Of a DNA stretch of 64,000 bases, positions 21,309 to 34,300 are shown in pieces. The notes under the pieces are model-generated. The model was given only the letters and a program-made list of their open reading frames with translations, had not been told where the DNA came from and did not search any database. Each line of letters opens with the position of its first letter. The first letter of the stretch is position 1. The DNA comes from Tetracentron sinense (Eukaryota > Streptophyta > Magnoliopsida > Trochodendrales > Trochodendraceae): contig CM026565.1 in NCBI GenBank assembly GCA_015143295.1, positions 25,552,052-25,616,051 on the forward strand, in the 5' to 3' direction. Position numbers and translations under genes: made by a program.

Positions 21309-23594
21309 GTCCCTTTCTGTGTCAAAGAATGACTCTGATGGTGCTCTTGCAACTCTTCTTAAAGTTCTCAAAGAGGTTCACAAAATGTTATTTGACCTGG
21401 TTAGTCACTGGTCCTGTGCATTTATTGATTCAACTTCGTATCATTCACTGTTTAATGCACTCATGTATTTGACTGGGTAGTTTCCTGCTGGAACTTGATG
21501 CCAATCTGACAGGCAGAGAGATGTAGGGCAGGTAACAGTCTCTTGTGGCAACTTGTGAATTCTCTTGCCATGTTACCCAGATAATGCATGAAACCCTAAT
21601 AACTTTGGCAAGACATCAAGCATTGAAGTTAGTCTTGAGTGGATGCTGTGCCCATGTCAGATACTTCTGTATTAAGTGTAATTGATGCATCTGAGCAGTA
21701 TATGGTTACATACTTGGACCCAATATTTCAATTCTACTCTTCATTGTAAAAAAATGGGAAAAAAAAATACAAACCACAAAATTGTAATGGGATGAAATTT
21801 AACCTTGGAAGTATGCCCAACTTATGTCCGGCACACATGATTACATTTACAGTCATGTTAAAGCATGTTGATATGTGTCGAAGTCCTGCCAAAGGTATTG
21901 GCTTCTAGTGCATGTCGGAATTTTATAGGTTTGGGCTGATTGAAATGCAGTATTAATATTTAGTCATGGATTTGCAAAAAATATGTTCTGGTTATGACTG
22001 CTTAGTCTACTTGTTGTACTGGTTTAAGATTGTGGCTGTTAAATTGTTAAGCACTTTCTTTAGAACGATTTCAATCATGAAGCATGTGATTATGACTCTA
22101 TTTTCTTAGACAAATGGGTAAATGTTATCCCAATATACCTTGCTTAGTAAAAAATCATTACATTTTAGGGCTGATAGAGATATAGATTGTAATTATGGCT
22201 TACTAGTTACAAGCAGCATATCTTTAGATTTGGAAGACATGCAGGGAGTGACTTCACTATTTGATGAATCCTCCTCAGAATGCATGTAACCATCCAATCA
22301 TTTGCATTCTCTGGATAGTCAGAAAATTTGGTGAAGGGTTCAGAAGAAAATTCTGTAATTTGGTGCATTCCAATCATTCAAATCAATTAACTTTTGGCAT
22401 AGATCTCCACCCACTGAATGACAGATCTCCCTTGTATGTAGATACCTTATGTACGATATGCAGTTTATATATTTTGGTTTGTAAGACTCGGACAGTCGGA
22501 CCACAGTTCATACATGTTGCCACTGATACTAATCAAAGCTGTCTGATGAATCATATCTTCCATTGTTGATAATCTCTGTAGGTGCTGAAAACAATTTGGC
22601 AGGAAGTTCTTACTAGGTGTAATACTCTTCCAACCATGTATTTCCTATTAAATTCCTGGTTGAGAATCAACAGCTTTTGTAAAAGAGCAGAGCAGTTGGG
22701 AGCTGCATGTTATACAAGTCTTGATCCATCTGATACATGGTCTCAAACTCTCAACCGTCACTGGAGCAGAGAAGGTGCATTGGGCTGTGCAGCGGAGGAA
22801 TTTTCTGGTCCACCCATAGTTACCAAGTCGGGGTTCGAGAACTACAAACTATTCGGTTGGGGAAAAATTCGGAGAAAATCTGGAATATATCAGTAAAGAG
22901 ATTAATAAGATTTTTAATTATGAAAATTTATAAGAAATATATTTCAAATATTAGATATTTATTCAGGAAATTTTCTAAAAGTCAAATAGTTTCATTTAAT
23001 TCGCAAAATTCACGACTTTATGAATAGTTGCAAAATTTTTAAAAATCCGTGAATACTTTGTGCATTAATTGTTCAACGAAAAAGTCGGGGTCGGGGCTTA
23101 TTTGGGACTTTTTGAAAAAATCAGAGGACTTTGTTACTATGGGGTCCACCCACGATAAATAGAAGCAGCCAATTACTTGTGGCAACAGCAACCTGAAGAA
23201 AATTTACGATTCAACGCATTAAGAACTAATGACATACCACTTTCATTCTTTTGCAGCTAACCTTTCTCCTCACTTTTAAGTATTATCCTACCTAGCTTGT
23301 ATGCATATTCTGTTAAGTTTGGCTGCTAAAACTCACCTTTGAAAATCTATAGTCGTAGCCCCTGTTTACCAGCCAAAAATACTGAATTTTACCTTTCAAT
23401 CAACTTACTTTTTACTCTTTTACCATAATACTGGATTATTTGTTATGAAGAAATTACTAGCTATGGATTGTATTATTGAGCAGTGTGTTGAATCTTGTTT
23501 AGAGGATCCTTTGCTACATCCGATTATAGTTCAAAGATTGCACAACGCGATGGAGGATTATATGGGATACCAAAGCCTGGAGCCTGGAGCAAAG
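21309..23594 (+). pseudogene. Exon-like fragments of an unidentified gene
   Basis: Three blocks look like real exons. Block 21309-21476 (from RSLSVSKNDSDG to FNALMYLTG) is bounded by AG and GT. Block 22582-22815 (VLKTIWQEVLTRCNTLP to WSREGALGCAAEE) follows a ctctgtag acceptor and seems to resume after the MITE at 23143, with EAANYLWQQQPEENLRFN readable in another frame near 23163-23220. Block 23451-23594 (KLLAMDCIIEQCVESCLE to YQSLEPGAK) is bounded by AG and GT. The blocks are helix-prone, without signal peptide or membrane segment. The phases of the first two do not match, so at least one exon is missing or they never formed one transcript. I do not recognise the family. The MITE and a frame change in the second block argue for a dead copy. 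Confidence 0.4.
22816..23142. mobile_element. MITE inserted in an exon-like block
   Basis: The termini atagttaccaagtcgggg and the complement of gactttgttactat form an imperfect inverted repeat. The flanking sequence ggtccaccc occurs on both sides, at 22807-22815 and 23143-23151, a 9-bp exact repeat. Exact edges are uncertain by one or two bases, so an 8-bp (hAT) or 9-bp (Mutator) duplication are both possible. The interior is AT-rich and non-coding. Confidence 0.75.
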
Positions 23595-24229
23595 GTTGGC
23601 ATTGAGATTCTGTCATTGCTGTTCTTACTATACTTCCAATTTTCATTAACTGTTTTAGTAGAGCTTTATTTATTCTATATCCTATTGTTTTTTGGTTATA
23701 GTCAGAATTTCATTAACTGACAAAAGGCAGACAGTTAACAAAAAAGGGCCACTAGGGTCCCAGCTTAAGCCACTGTTTTCTTGCACCACTGACCGGGGCT
23801 ATCCGAGGAGCAACACCATTCCCATTCCTTTTGATACTTTCTAAAATCTTGTTGCATATGCTCGCTTGATGAGACCTAGGTTATCACTTTCAAGTTTCAA
23901 CAATTCTGTTCCTCCATTGATGTCTTGATGCAATAGTCAACATTTTCTGGTTGCAATAGCTTCAGCTGTGATGACCAATGATCCTTAATGACAGTTGTTA
24001 TGAGATGCAATGATCTGATCTTCATGGTCACAGGCTACCAACCCGATTGAAACTAGTTATTAAGAAGTGTAGTTGCCCACCCAGGAGGGGGGAATAGGGC
24101 TCTTAGCAGTGTTTGGATAAGATCTAAAGGGGTTCTTTCTTAGTTCTTCAAGTTTCTAGGCTTCAAACAAATCAAAGCAGAACTACTGCATATGTTGAAT
24201 CTTCAGCTTTTGAATGATGATTTTTTGAT
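23595..24229. other. No recognisable gene
   Basis: An AT-rich stretch follows the last exon-like block, with no intact domain and no repeat boundary that I can define. Confidence 0.3.
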
Positions 24230-24650
24230 AGGTTATTTAGACCCTTCCATCATTGTGACTTGCAGTTGTAACAATTAATGGCTCTAGATGACACTCCCCA
24301 AACCAAACCATATGCAACTGGCGTATTCACAATCACCTAGAACATGCAGCATTGTCTCTTGGAACTTCTTGCATACCAAACAATCACTAGATACCTGCAC
24401 CTTTCTTAAATTTGAGAGGCTTCTCCTCATGAAAGATTGTAATTTTCAGGGGCTTGATGATCCAAAGTGGGTGTGGTAAGCTGAATTTTCATTTTTACTG
24501 CAAAATCCCTTTCTTTTGGAATTGGTAGGGATAATTGCCATGGCTTCAGTAGTAGTGAACGTTTCATTCATCACGTCAATATGCCATATGAGGTTATGAC
24601 TATTTGCACCCCGCTGGCCTTGGCAAAATAATCTGAAGGGCTCTAAAGGT
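24230..24650 (-). pseudogene. LINE zinc-finger fragment, minus strand
   Basis: Translated from the complement of about 24270-24430, the sequence reads FMRRSLSNLRKVQVSSDCLV and then CKKFQETMLHVLGDCEYASC followed by IWFG. This is the C-terminal zinc-finger region of a plant non-LTR reverse transcriptase (C-x2-C, x5, LH-x4-C type). It is a short fragment with stops on either side and runs opposite to LINE C. Confidence 0.55.
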
Positions 24651-24884
24651 ATCTGAGCATCTCCCCATATTTAATTGGGCGCCCATTTTCAATTCTCCAT
24701 CTTAAGCCTTTTGATCTATGTAGTCCAAGTTTTTGCAATAACATAATGCTTGCTATTTCAAAACCCTAGACCTATATTTTACGAAGTGACTTTTTTAAGG
24801 TGCATTTCGCAGCCCTTGACCCGCACTTCTTGTTGTAGAAGCTTTATTCAAACTTTTGTCAACCAATAATCTGACCTTGGTGAA

Positions 24885-26730
24885 TTGGGCTTGCAAAGAA
24901 ACTCCAAGGGTGGAAAGAATCCGTTCTCTCTCAAGTTAGAAAAGAAATCATGATTAAAGCTATAGTTCCAGCCTACACAATGCAATGTTTCAGAATTACA
25001 AAGAAGTTATGTGATGAAATAATGACAGCAAGGTTTTGGAGGGGTCAGAAAAAAAAAAAGGAAAATTTATTGGGCTAGTTGGAAAGAGTTGTGCATGAGC
25101 AAAGAGGATGGTGGATTAAGTTTCAGAGATATGCAATCCTTCAATTTAGCTTTGCTATCTAAACAAGGCTGGAGGATCCTAATGAACCCCACATCCATCT
25201 GCAGCAGAATCCTCAAGGGTATCTACTATCCAAATTCTGACTTCTTTAAAGCTAGCAAGGGTTACAAGAGGGTGGAACAGTCTACTAGAAGGAAGGAAAT
25301 TGCTGTTAGAAGGGATGAGATGGGCAATAGGTAATGGTGAATCTATTAAAATATGGACATATCCGTGGATACCGGCTGCTACAAAATTCCGACCCAAGAG
25401 AATTGAACAGAATGTGAATTTGAATTTGAAAGTTGCAGGTCTCATTGACACCACAAAAGGAAGTTGGCAAGAAAAGTTAGTCTTTGATTTGTTAAGCTCT
25501 GATGATGCTTACGAGATCCTCAAGATGGCTTTCAGCATCAAAGGAATGCCTGACACAGGTTAGTATGACATTATACAAAGAATGGAATTTAATCAGTCAA
25601 GTCAGGATATCACACCTGTAGAAAAAATATTAGTTGTGGAAAGGATAATGCTTCGTGCTCTGAATCATCAGTTCCTAAGGAGTTATGGAAAGAAATATGG
25701 AGATTACCTACAATTCATAAGGTTAAACACCTATTATGGATATGTTTGAAAAATTCAGTAGCTGGTAACTACCAACTTGAATCTGGGGGAAAAAAATATA
25801 AAAGAAAATGCAAGATGTCCTATGTGCAAGAGTATGCCTGTATCTGTTCCTCGCCTATTCATTTCATGTGAGTTTGCTAGAAATTTGTGGTACAATCTTA
25901 AGGATAGGGTGAAAATTCCTCCAGATAACCAAATTTTTTAATATATGGTGGGAAGAGGAATGGAGAAGACTGAGATTGGAATCGATGGTCTCAATTCTAT
26001 GGGATGGATGGCTAACATAATTTAGGCTATCTGGATAGCCAGAAATAATTGTGTTCTCTGACAATTTTGAAAGAAACCAATGTAACATTCGGGAAAGCTT
26101 GGAGGCTTAATGAAGAGTATAAAGTTGCTATGGCTGATAAGAAGAATTCTCAGCAGAATTTCATAGCAAAAGAGACCAATTCTCAGTAGAACTTCATAGC
26201 AAAAGAGGGTGTCTCTGTGTCTAGATGGGAGAGTTCAGATTTTGAGTATGTTCTCAAATGTGATGGCTCTGCCCAAGGGGTGGAGATTTTCAACAGGGCA
26301 GGTGATAGATTAACCACTCTAATAGTGGTTCATCAACATTGGCGGAAGCTCAAGTGATTAAAATCAGTATCTCTATCATTCTCCAGCATATATAGGAGAA
26401 TGTCCTAATCCTATCTGATGCAAAGGTGATTCTTGAAGCTATCAAAGTTGAGTCCATAAGCACAATTGCAAGAGGCTCAAACTCTAGTTTTGGATAGCAT
26501 TGATCTTATGAAATCTAGAAGAAGTGTTCAGTTAGCTTTTATTCCTAGAGCTTTGAATGTGGGAGCTCACTTTCTTGCTAAGATGGCTTTGAATAGAAGT
26601 AAAAAAAATTCTGTATTGAGAGAAAAGATGTTGGGGTTTTTGGATCGGAAAAAGATCTGGATCTAAATCAAGCTAGTCATGTAATGTGAGTTTTGATTCA
26701 ATAAAGTGTTTACATTTTAGACCAAAAAAA
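24885..26730 (+). pseudogene. LINE relic C with RNase H-like end
   Basis: The reading GWKESVLSQVRKEIMIKAIV begins near 24905. It is followed by FWRGQKKKRKIYWASWKELC, by GGLSFRDMQSFNLALLSKQG (frame 25089-25334) and by RWAIGNGESIKIWTYPWIP (frame 25300-25563). The zinc-finger region near 25820-25895 contains CPMCKSMP and LFISCEFARNLW. The C-terminal open frame 26466-26666 contains VQLAFIPRALNVGAHFLAKM, typical of the RNase H-type domain fused to many plant LINEs. AATAAA at 26699-26704 and an A-run near 26723 mark the 3' end. Frame shifts and stops occur throughout, so it is dead. It differs in sequence from LINEs A, B and D. Confidence 0.85.
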
Positions 26731-26739
26731 TTTTGGGCT

Positions 26740-26900
26740 TGGTTTTTAGAAATTAGTTTTTTTTATAAGAAAAAAATTAACCTTAAGGTTAAATTTTTTT
26801 AATATTTTTTTTCTAAAAACCAAGGTCTTTTGTTGAATCCTAAAGGTTAGTGAATCTTAACCATGGTTAATAAGGGTTAAAAGGGACACATTGACTTGTG
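26740..26900. repeat. Fold-back MITE relic
   Basis: An A/T-rich centre is followed by aaaaaccaaggtcttttg and cttaaccatggttaat, words shared with the MITEs at 36971 and 45273. Only one clear arm is left. Confidence 0.4.
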
Positions 26901-26981
26901 TGCGCAATTGAACTCTCCTTGAGTTCAATCACAATTGGCTGTGATTTGATCTCGAGATTTCAACACTCACACCCTCATGGG

Positions 26982-27302
26982 TAGGAATGGCAATGGGGCA
27001 GGGCGGGGCGGGACAATTTTCTACCTCCCCGGCCCTACCTCGATTATAAAGTCGCCCTGCCCCGCCCCAGGGCTTATATATGGTAAACCAGCTCCGCCCC
27101 GCTTATAAGATCCCCACCCCGGCCAGCCCCTACTACCTTCATATATATATATATATTAAAGTGGTTCTAGGGCGGGGTATACTAAAACCATCCCCGCCCT
27201 GAAATCGAGTCGGTGCTTGATTTTTAATACTGTCCCCGCTCCACCCCCGATTTATTTGAAAAAAACCAACCCTACAAGGGTGGGGTCATATTGCCATCCC
27301 TA
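26982..27302. mobile_element. GC-rich hAT-like MITE
   Basis: Inverted ends are taggaatggcaatggggc and the complement tagggatggcaatatgacc. An exact 8-bp duplication, ctcatggg, lies at 26974-26981 and 27303-27310. The inside is rich in ccccgcc words on a low-GC background and has an (at)n centre at about 27141-27154. It is non-coding. It belongs to the same terminus class as the elements at 35781, 41179 and 43309. Confidence 0.9.
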
Positions 27303-27310
27303 CTCATGGG

Positions 27311-28377
27311 ACTTGATCCTGGATCTCACCGGTGGTGCAATGCACACACAACTAATAGTGGCAAATATTGCTCCCCCTTCCAAACCCAATTCAAATGATA
27401 CCATACACTAGTGGTTGACTAGGCTGCCACGTGTGCAATCATCTCCACTAATCTACTTCCATTGATTGCTAGTTGGAGTTGAGCCTTACAGCAAATAGTG
27501 GCCATTTTATTAGACTGTCGTCTAAGAATTACAGCCCTGGAACTCCAAATGGCCTGAAACCTATTGGGTATCCGTTTTGTCTTGATTGAACCCTAATGGG
27601 CATCCATTGAATTTCCGTTTATTTTTATTCTTTTTGGATTCCTGCAAGACTGGCACTACTTGTGTTATTAGCGCAGGTGCCGTTTACTTCTTGGAAGGGC
27701 CTATCGTAATCTGGAACAGGACCTCTGGTGTACCATAGTCCCTAAGGATAAGACAACAGCTAAATGATATTTTATTGTCCAACAATTAAAGCTATATGTC
27801 AATATCATTATATAATGGCCCACATCTAGAAAAATTAAGAAAGCTTTGGTTGAAGCTTAAAAGAAAACAAACAAATAGGATTGTACGCCCAACAAAATAA
27901 ATCTTATTAGTGGATTTATAAAGAGAGAGAGTTTTCTAATGGGCCACGTTCGCTAATGGCCCTAGGAAGACGACAAGGCACGTGATAAAAATCAGTACAC
28001 GACCCTAGGAAGAAATAATACAGATCTTAGTTAGTCCGTATTAACTCTCTAAGATTCATTAGACCTACTTAAGTTATAGAATTTCCTAATTTTGTTTGAG
28101 TTTCAATCAGAAGATATAAAAAATAAAAAGTCTGGAAGCATAATACACTTACACGCGCATACCATTCTAAAAGAGAGATATGATTAGTAAAGCTTTTGTG
28201 GCCATGATTACCTAAATATAAAATTTTAAATACAGGGGGATTAAGAGATAATGGCTTCAAAAGGGGGGAATCTTAAACGCATCCAAACCATCATCTACGT
28301 CCACACCAAAATGGGAGGGATGAGTCATGAGTCATGAATGGTGTGCCTAATGATGGAGCTTTTGTTTGATTTGGGTA
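27311..28377. other. No recognisable gene
   Basis: Intergenic sequence. No domain, no repeat edge and no promoter could be supported. Confidence 0.3.
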
Positions 28378-28385
28378 AGTGGCCG

Positions 28386-28623
28386 CAGGGCCGGCCCAAG
28401 CCATTTAGAGGCCTAAAACAAAAATTCTAAATTGGGCTTTTTTTTTCTTTTTTTTTTAATTTTATTAAAAAAATTAACTATAAATGGAGTCTTTTTAATA
28501 TTCTAAATGGGTCTTTTATTTTTTTTAATATTCTAAATGGGGCCTTTTTAATATTATTTTTTTATTTTTTTTAATGGGGCCTAAAGTATAGGCTTTGATG
28601 GCCTAATGGATGGGCCGGCCCTG
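28386..28623. mobile_element. hAT MITE with cagggccggccca ends
   Basis: The left end cagggccggcccaagccatt is mirrored by the complement cagggccggcccatccatta at the right. The 8-bp flanks are agtggccg (28378-28385) and cgtggccg (28624-28631), with one mismatch. The centre is T/A-rich with direct repeats of ttttttaatattctaaatgg. It is non-coding. Confidence 0.9.
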
Positions 28624-28956
28624 CGTGGCCGCGACAATCCCCAAGGCGTCGCCACGAGTCGCAGAGCTCTCACAATCATTGGTGGTTCCATTGATGTAGA
28701 GATGTAGCCTTCTCTTTTTTCTTTTGGGTTGAAGAGATGTAGCCATTGTTCAGGGTGAAGTGGGGAGCAATAGTCCCAGGACCAAGCATCAATAACTCTA
28801 CACGGAGATTTGGTGTCCGGTTCAAGATTATCTTCCCTCCCCCGTTACACGCTAGAGCGACATGTGATCATCAATACTAAATGGTTTGTGAAATGATTGA
28901 TAATATATGGTTTGGAATCTATGATAAGGTCTCCCCAAACCAACCTTGTTTCTATC

Positions 28957-29248
28957 GGCCTCGGAATGTCTCTGGCGAAGCCAGAAAGCTGTCTCGGACA
29001 AACAATGAATATGGGACATGTGGCGATAAAAAGGGAAGAAGTCATTTCATTTTCTCCCCATGATTTTAACTTCTCCTCACTTGATATCTCTCCTCCTTTA
29101 TCTCACCACCTTATCACCATGTGTCATTTAGTGTGCGGAGAAATCAAAATCATAGGGCTCATGATTTTGACTTCTCCTTCACTTATCCTCTATTCTATAG
29201 TTGCCCGAGACAAGGGTTTTCTGGCTTCACCAGAGACAATCCGAGGCC
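28957..29248. mobile_element. MITE with ggcctcgg ends, copy 1
   Basis: The left arm ggcctcggaatgtctctgg and the right arm complement ggcctcggattgtctctggt are inverted repeats that continue for about 70 bp, through gggacatgtgg. A second hairpin sits in the centre around tgattttgacttctcc. Bases just outside the ends do not give a clean duplication. Confidence 0.7.
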
Positions 29249-30151
29249 CCTTCTATAAGTAAAAGGACCTTACTTGTCCGAAAGGATTACTTTGTCAGGC
29301 CAATACTATTGTAATAGTATTCAACTACCCCTTTGTGGTCTTCTTTCTCGTGACTGTAGCTTTAACTTGTGTTGTTGTTACCTTACCAAAAAAAAAAATA
29401 TTCCCCTTTGTTTTAAGGTAACCCCACAAGAAGTGCTAAGAGAAGATAAGATGTTTGGACAAAGATACTATTTACATCCATTTCACCCCACTGGATTGTC
29501 GATTAATTGTTTTCACTTACTATTTTCTCTACTGCTCTGTTTGACGTAAAATAAGGGAAAATAAATCAAATTCATAGAAAATGTTAAGTATGTGTGTTTG
29601 TTGGTACGTAAAATCTTTCATAAGTAAAATATTATACGGAAAAGAAACCACTTTTTCCAGAAAATGACTTATATTTCAAAAACTCGTAAATCATTTTTCC
29701 GTAAAATACTAATATCTTTAAAAATATTTAAAAATTATTAAAATACCCTTATTCATAATTTTTTTTTAATTATTATTTTTATTTTTCAAATTTTTTAATA
29801 TTAATTTAACAATATGCCCTTGAGATTAAATTGGCATGACCAAGTTAATTGTGACCGGAGGTCCTTGATCATCACTTGTGTTTTGTTTATTTTTGTTGAG
29901 AGTTGAATTTGGTGGTCACTCCAGATCTTATCTTAAACAACAAGATAAGGTATCCAGAGTTCCGATGTCGAAATGGAGAGTTTGTAGGGAGAGTATTGAA
30001 GTTAGACAAAGAAAGTGTAATATATATGGAAATAGATTGCTGACAACGCATTCAACTACCTAGCGAAATTTGTGGTCTACAAGCTGCCATGTGTCATTTT
30101 TAATACTCACTATTTGTAGTTAAGATTTACACACTCTTATCGATACGTAAA
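28957..30151. repeat. Tandem duplication, copy 1 (1.195 kb)
   Basis: This unit and the next align along their whole length from ggcctcgga at the start to gatttac(a/t)cactctt at the end. It opens with a MITE (28957-29248), followed by an AT-rich non-coding body containing cagataaggt-like and atatgcccttgagattaa landmarks. The short open frames inside have no recognisable domain. Confidence 0.85.
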
Positions 30152-30428
30152 GGCCTCGGATTGTCTCTGACGAAGCCAAAAAGGCCTCTTGGGCAATCAT
30201 AGAATAGGAGACATGTGGCGTTAAAAAGAGAAGAAGTCATTTCATTTTTCTCTCCATGATTTTGACTTCTCCCCCATTGATCTCAACACCTTATCGCCAT
30301 GTGTCTTATAGTGTGTGGAGAAGTCAAAATCATAGGGACCATGATTTTGACTTCTCCTCCACTTGTCTCCTATTCCATGGTTGCCCGAGACAAGCCCTTT
30401 CTGGCTTTGCCAGAGGCAATCCGAGGCC
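30152..30428. mobile_element. MITE with ggcctcgg ends, copy 2
   Basis: The ends are ggcctcggattgtctctgac and the complement ggcctcggattgcctctggc. The 9-bp flanks atacgtaaa (30143-30151) and acacgcaaa (30429-30437) agree at 7 of 9 positions. That is weak support for a Mutator-type duplication, because the duplication boundary falls at the same base. Confidence 0.7.
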
Positions 30429-31326
30429 ACACGCAAAAGGACCTTACTTGTACAAAAGGATTACTTTGTCAGGCCAATACTATTGTAATAGTATTCAACT
30501 TCTCCTCTGTGGTCTTCTTCTCATGACTTCTTTCTCATGACTAACAAATAAAAAACTTGGTTTTAGGGAACCCACAATAAGTGCTAAGAGAAGATATAGA
30601 TGATTGGACAAAGATACTATTTACATCCTTTTCACCCCCCATTTGATTGTTGATTAATTGTTTTCACTTGCTATTTTCTTTTTGACGTAAAATAAACAAA
30701 AATAAATCAATTTCATAGAAAATGTTAATTATGTGTATTTGTTTGTACGTAAAATCATTTATAAGTAAAATATTATACGGAAAAGAAACCACTTTTTTTT
30801 GAAAATGACTTATATTTCAAAAATTCGTAAATCATTTTCCCGTAAAATACCAATCTCTTTTAAAATATTTAAAAATACTCTTATTCATAATAATTTTTTT
30901 TTTCAATTTATTTAATATTATTTTGACAATATGCCCTTGAGATTAAATTGGCATGACCAAGTTAATTGTAACTAGAGGTCCTTGATCATCACATGTGTGT
31001 TTTGTTTACTTTTGTTGAGAGTTGAATTGGGTGGTCACTCCAGAGCTTATCTTAAACAACAAGATAAGGTATCTAGAGTTACGATGCAGCTCTCTCTCTC
31101 TCTCTCTTCTCTTTTCTCTCTCTATGCACAAGGACGGAAGGATAAAAAACAGAGAATAGAAATGGAGAGCATGTAGGGAGAGTATTGAAGTTAGACGAAG
31201 AAAGTGTAATATATATGAAAATAGATTGCCAACTACGCATTCAGCTACCTACCTAAATTCGTGGTCTACAAGTGTCATTTGTCATTTTTAATACTCACTA
31301 ACTGTAGTTAAGATTTACTCACTCTT
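30152..31326. repeat. Tandem duplication, copy 2
   Basis: The second copy follows at a period of 1195 bp. It differs by many point changes and by an insertion of about 65 bp with (ct)n at 31090-31155. Similarity stops at about 31326. Confidence 0.85.
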
Positions 31327-34300
31327 AAGATTCATTCATTTAACCTTATTTTTCAGGAAAAAATATTAACTTTAAATTGATTAAACTTAACAACAATTAA
31401 AGGGAACAAAATAGGAAGGAATTCAGCTACGTAACCAAATGTAGGGTTGGCTAATTACTGCTTACATATATATGGGAAGGGATTGAGAGACACATGAAAA
31501 AGAACAATGTTCAAACACACACACAGCTATACGAGTGGGAGATCCAATGGCCACCATTAACAACATTTAAATTTGTTTCCTTCATACCTGGAACATTGTT
31601 CTTTGAGTCCGTTTTCTGCCCTAAATTAGGGTATGTGTCATTACGGAATTAATGCTGGTGGAGAGCCCACCAATAGTTACAGGAGAGGATCCCAAATCAT
31701 TAGAAAATGTTCCCATCTTTAATCAGAAATATAGTTGTTGATTTTTCGCTTAGGGTAGGCAATGCCTCCCCAAGTAGGGCTAGCACTCATTATAATAATA
31801 ATAATAATAATTATTATTATTATTATTATTATTAGAGACGTAAAATGTCGCCTCACTAGAGAGGGTATCTGGGTATAATGGCCTTGTGACTTGGGCGTGT
31901 GTGTTGCGTATAGTGTGTGTTTATTGTGGAAACCAAAAAAATGTCACCTCGCTAGACAAACAGACTATTGTTCTGTTGCATGTGTGAACCACCAATTTTA
32001 CCACCCAACTTGTGAAGTCACAAGACCTTAGAAGCCAAACAACATCCAACAGAGTCCAAAATAGATGGTTGGAGGATTCAAGAAAAGTCATTGCTCATCG
32101 GATTTGCTTATCCTTCCCACGTATCTATCAATAAGGTAATTTAAATGACCTATTAGCCTCTCATCGGTTAATTATTAATAAAAGCAAAAGTTAAAATAGT
32201 TTCAATTTTTCCTTCTACAGGACTATTGGGTCAAGAAAATAAGTGAAAACATAAAAAAGAAAAGAAAAAATTGGATTTCAAATATAGCTTTTAGTTGAGT
32301 TTTGTCCAATTTTATATTTTCTTTTTTCACTAACAATTTTCTCGGCAACCAAACATAGCAAACATTTCCCTATTGGGAATTCGTAAACAATATTTTATAG
32401 TAGCACTTGCTTTTACTACCCTCTCCCCTTTTTTAGGATTTTACACTAGTAACGCAAAAATACATCAATTGCTAATTTTAGACAAGATGGAGAGGTATTG
32501 CGTGGCACCATATGTCATGACTTGCAGTCAGTAACGTGGCATGATTCGCCTCGGCGTGGCTTTCATCTTATCTCCAGGCTTCTGGGCACTTGACTTTTTC
32601 CTTATCTCCGCGTGACACCTTATTGCGAAAATTAAAAAGTATCATATCAACAAGGAGTAGTCTCATGGCACGAGCCCACCAAATAAAACGTGCCTAGTGA
32701 CGCACCATAACGGTTGATACGGGTCCTACATTGACAAATCCATGCCATGTGGCCACAGACCAACTGATAATGTAACGTCACTGATTATCCTTGGGTTGCT
32801 TATTTGGAGTATAACAGTGACAACATAATTGGATGATCTGTGAAAAATGGATGGCCTTATTTGGAGTAATCTAGATGTAGATAGAGTATTAGAATGGAAA
32901 GATTCAATGCGATGTCGGGTCACAGGGTATTAACATAATAACATGTCACGTTTCTAATTTCTATCGAAATTGGGAATCTCTCGCGAAGCAACACGTAGCC
33001 ATGGATGACGGTAGTCCCCATCGGCCAAGTGGCGTCAAGGATCTACGTTGTTTATTAGTTCAGATGTATTATTGTCACAATTATAACATCATATAATGGT
33101 GAACTTGACGAACTGATATATCTTAGTAGCTAAACGAAAAGAAAGCAAAAACAATTCCCATACCTATAACCCGCTTATTTTATCCCCACATGGCACACAA
33201 TGAATGGATGCCCGATGCCCCAGCTTCGGGCATGCACCAGAGGTAATCTGTTGCCAACTTAAAACATACATAACTTTTGATTCAAACTTCCCTTTTTAAG
33301 CGTCTCAAAAATACAAATCAAAACAGAACACAGTATTTTGCGTTGTTTAGATTTCTATTTTAAGATTGTTTTGATAGCTTTTAAGAGCAATTTTAGTTTT
33401 GGGGGCATTTTTGTAATATTAACTCTGTATTTTTGTAATTCTTCTTTAGATTTTCTTTTGCATTTTGAAAGTCAATGCTAATGATCTTGGATAGTCCAGA
33501 TGAACCCTAAAATTTAATTTTCTATTAAGGTGCAGTTATAAGCAATTTTGCAATTATTCAGATCTTCTTCTATCTTCTCATTGTGATTTTTAATTTGTCT
33601 ACATTACATTCTCTCTCAAATGGGACAGCATAGATAAGAATCTGTTGCCAATTATTACTTTGTTAGTTGGAAAGTTAGTTATAATAGGTAATCATAGTTT
33701 AAGTTGAACCAGGCAAGCTGGTTCCAAGTTTTGGGTTTGTCTGGAAAAAAAAAAGGTAGGTGAGATGACCATTGTGAATAGACATAGACACACTCCCTTT
33801 TGGATTCCAAACTTGCATGAGAAGTTTTTTTTTTCTTTTGTTCATTTTTTTCTTGTAATTGTTCAAATGGTGTGGTAAATGAGACGGTTACAATCCTTTG
33901 ATTCTGCTTGTACCCACTTAGGGATGGCAACGAGTCCGGTTTGGGTTGGGACCCTCAATAGATCCGGGTCCATTGCAATAGAGAATTTGATGCAAAACAA
34001 GTGGCAGGAGATTTTATAGAGTTATTGGACCGTTAAAAATCTAAACGGAAGACATTAATGTCCTGGAGTTGGAAACATACAAGATGACCCATTCCTAAAT
34101 GAAAACGTCGAAATCTTCAAGATCCATCACTTCGACATTTATTTTTATGTTTAGACCTCAAAAACAATAATTCTGTTATTTTAAAAAAGTTTTGTTTTGT
34201 AATAATAACTATATTTGTAGAAGTCAAAATCACACACCATCAATTCTATCTTGATCTAGGCTTTAGTATTAGTAGTTTCTTTGATTAGTTCAAATTTGCT

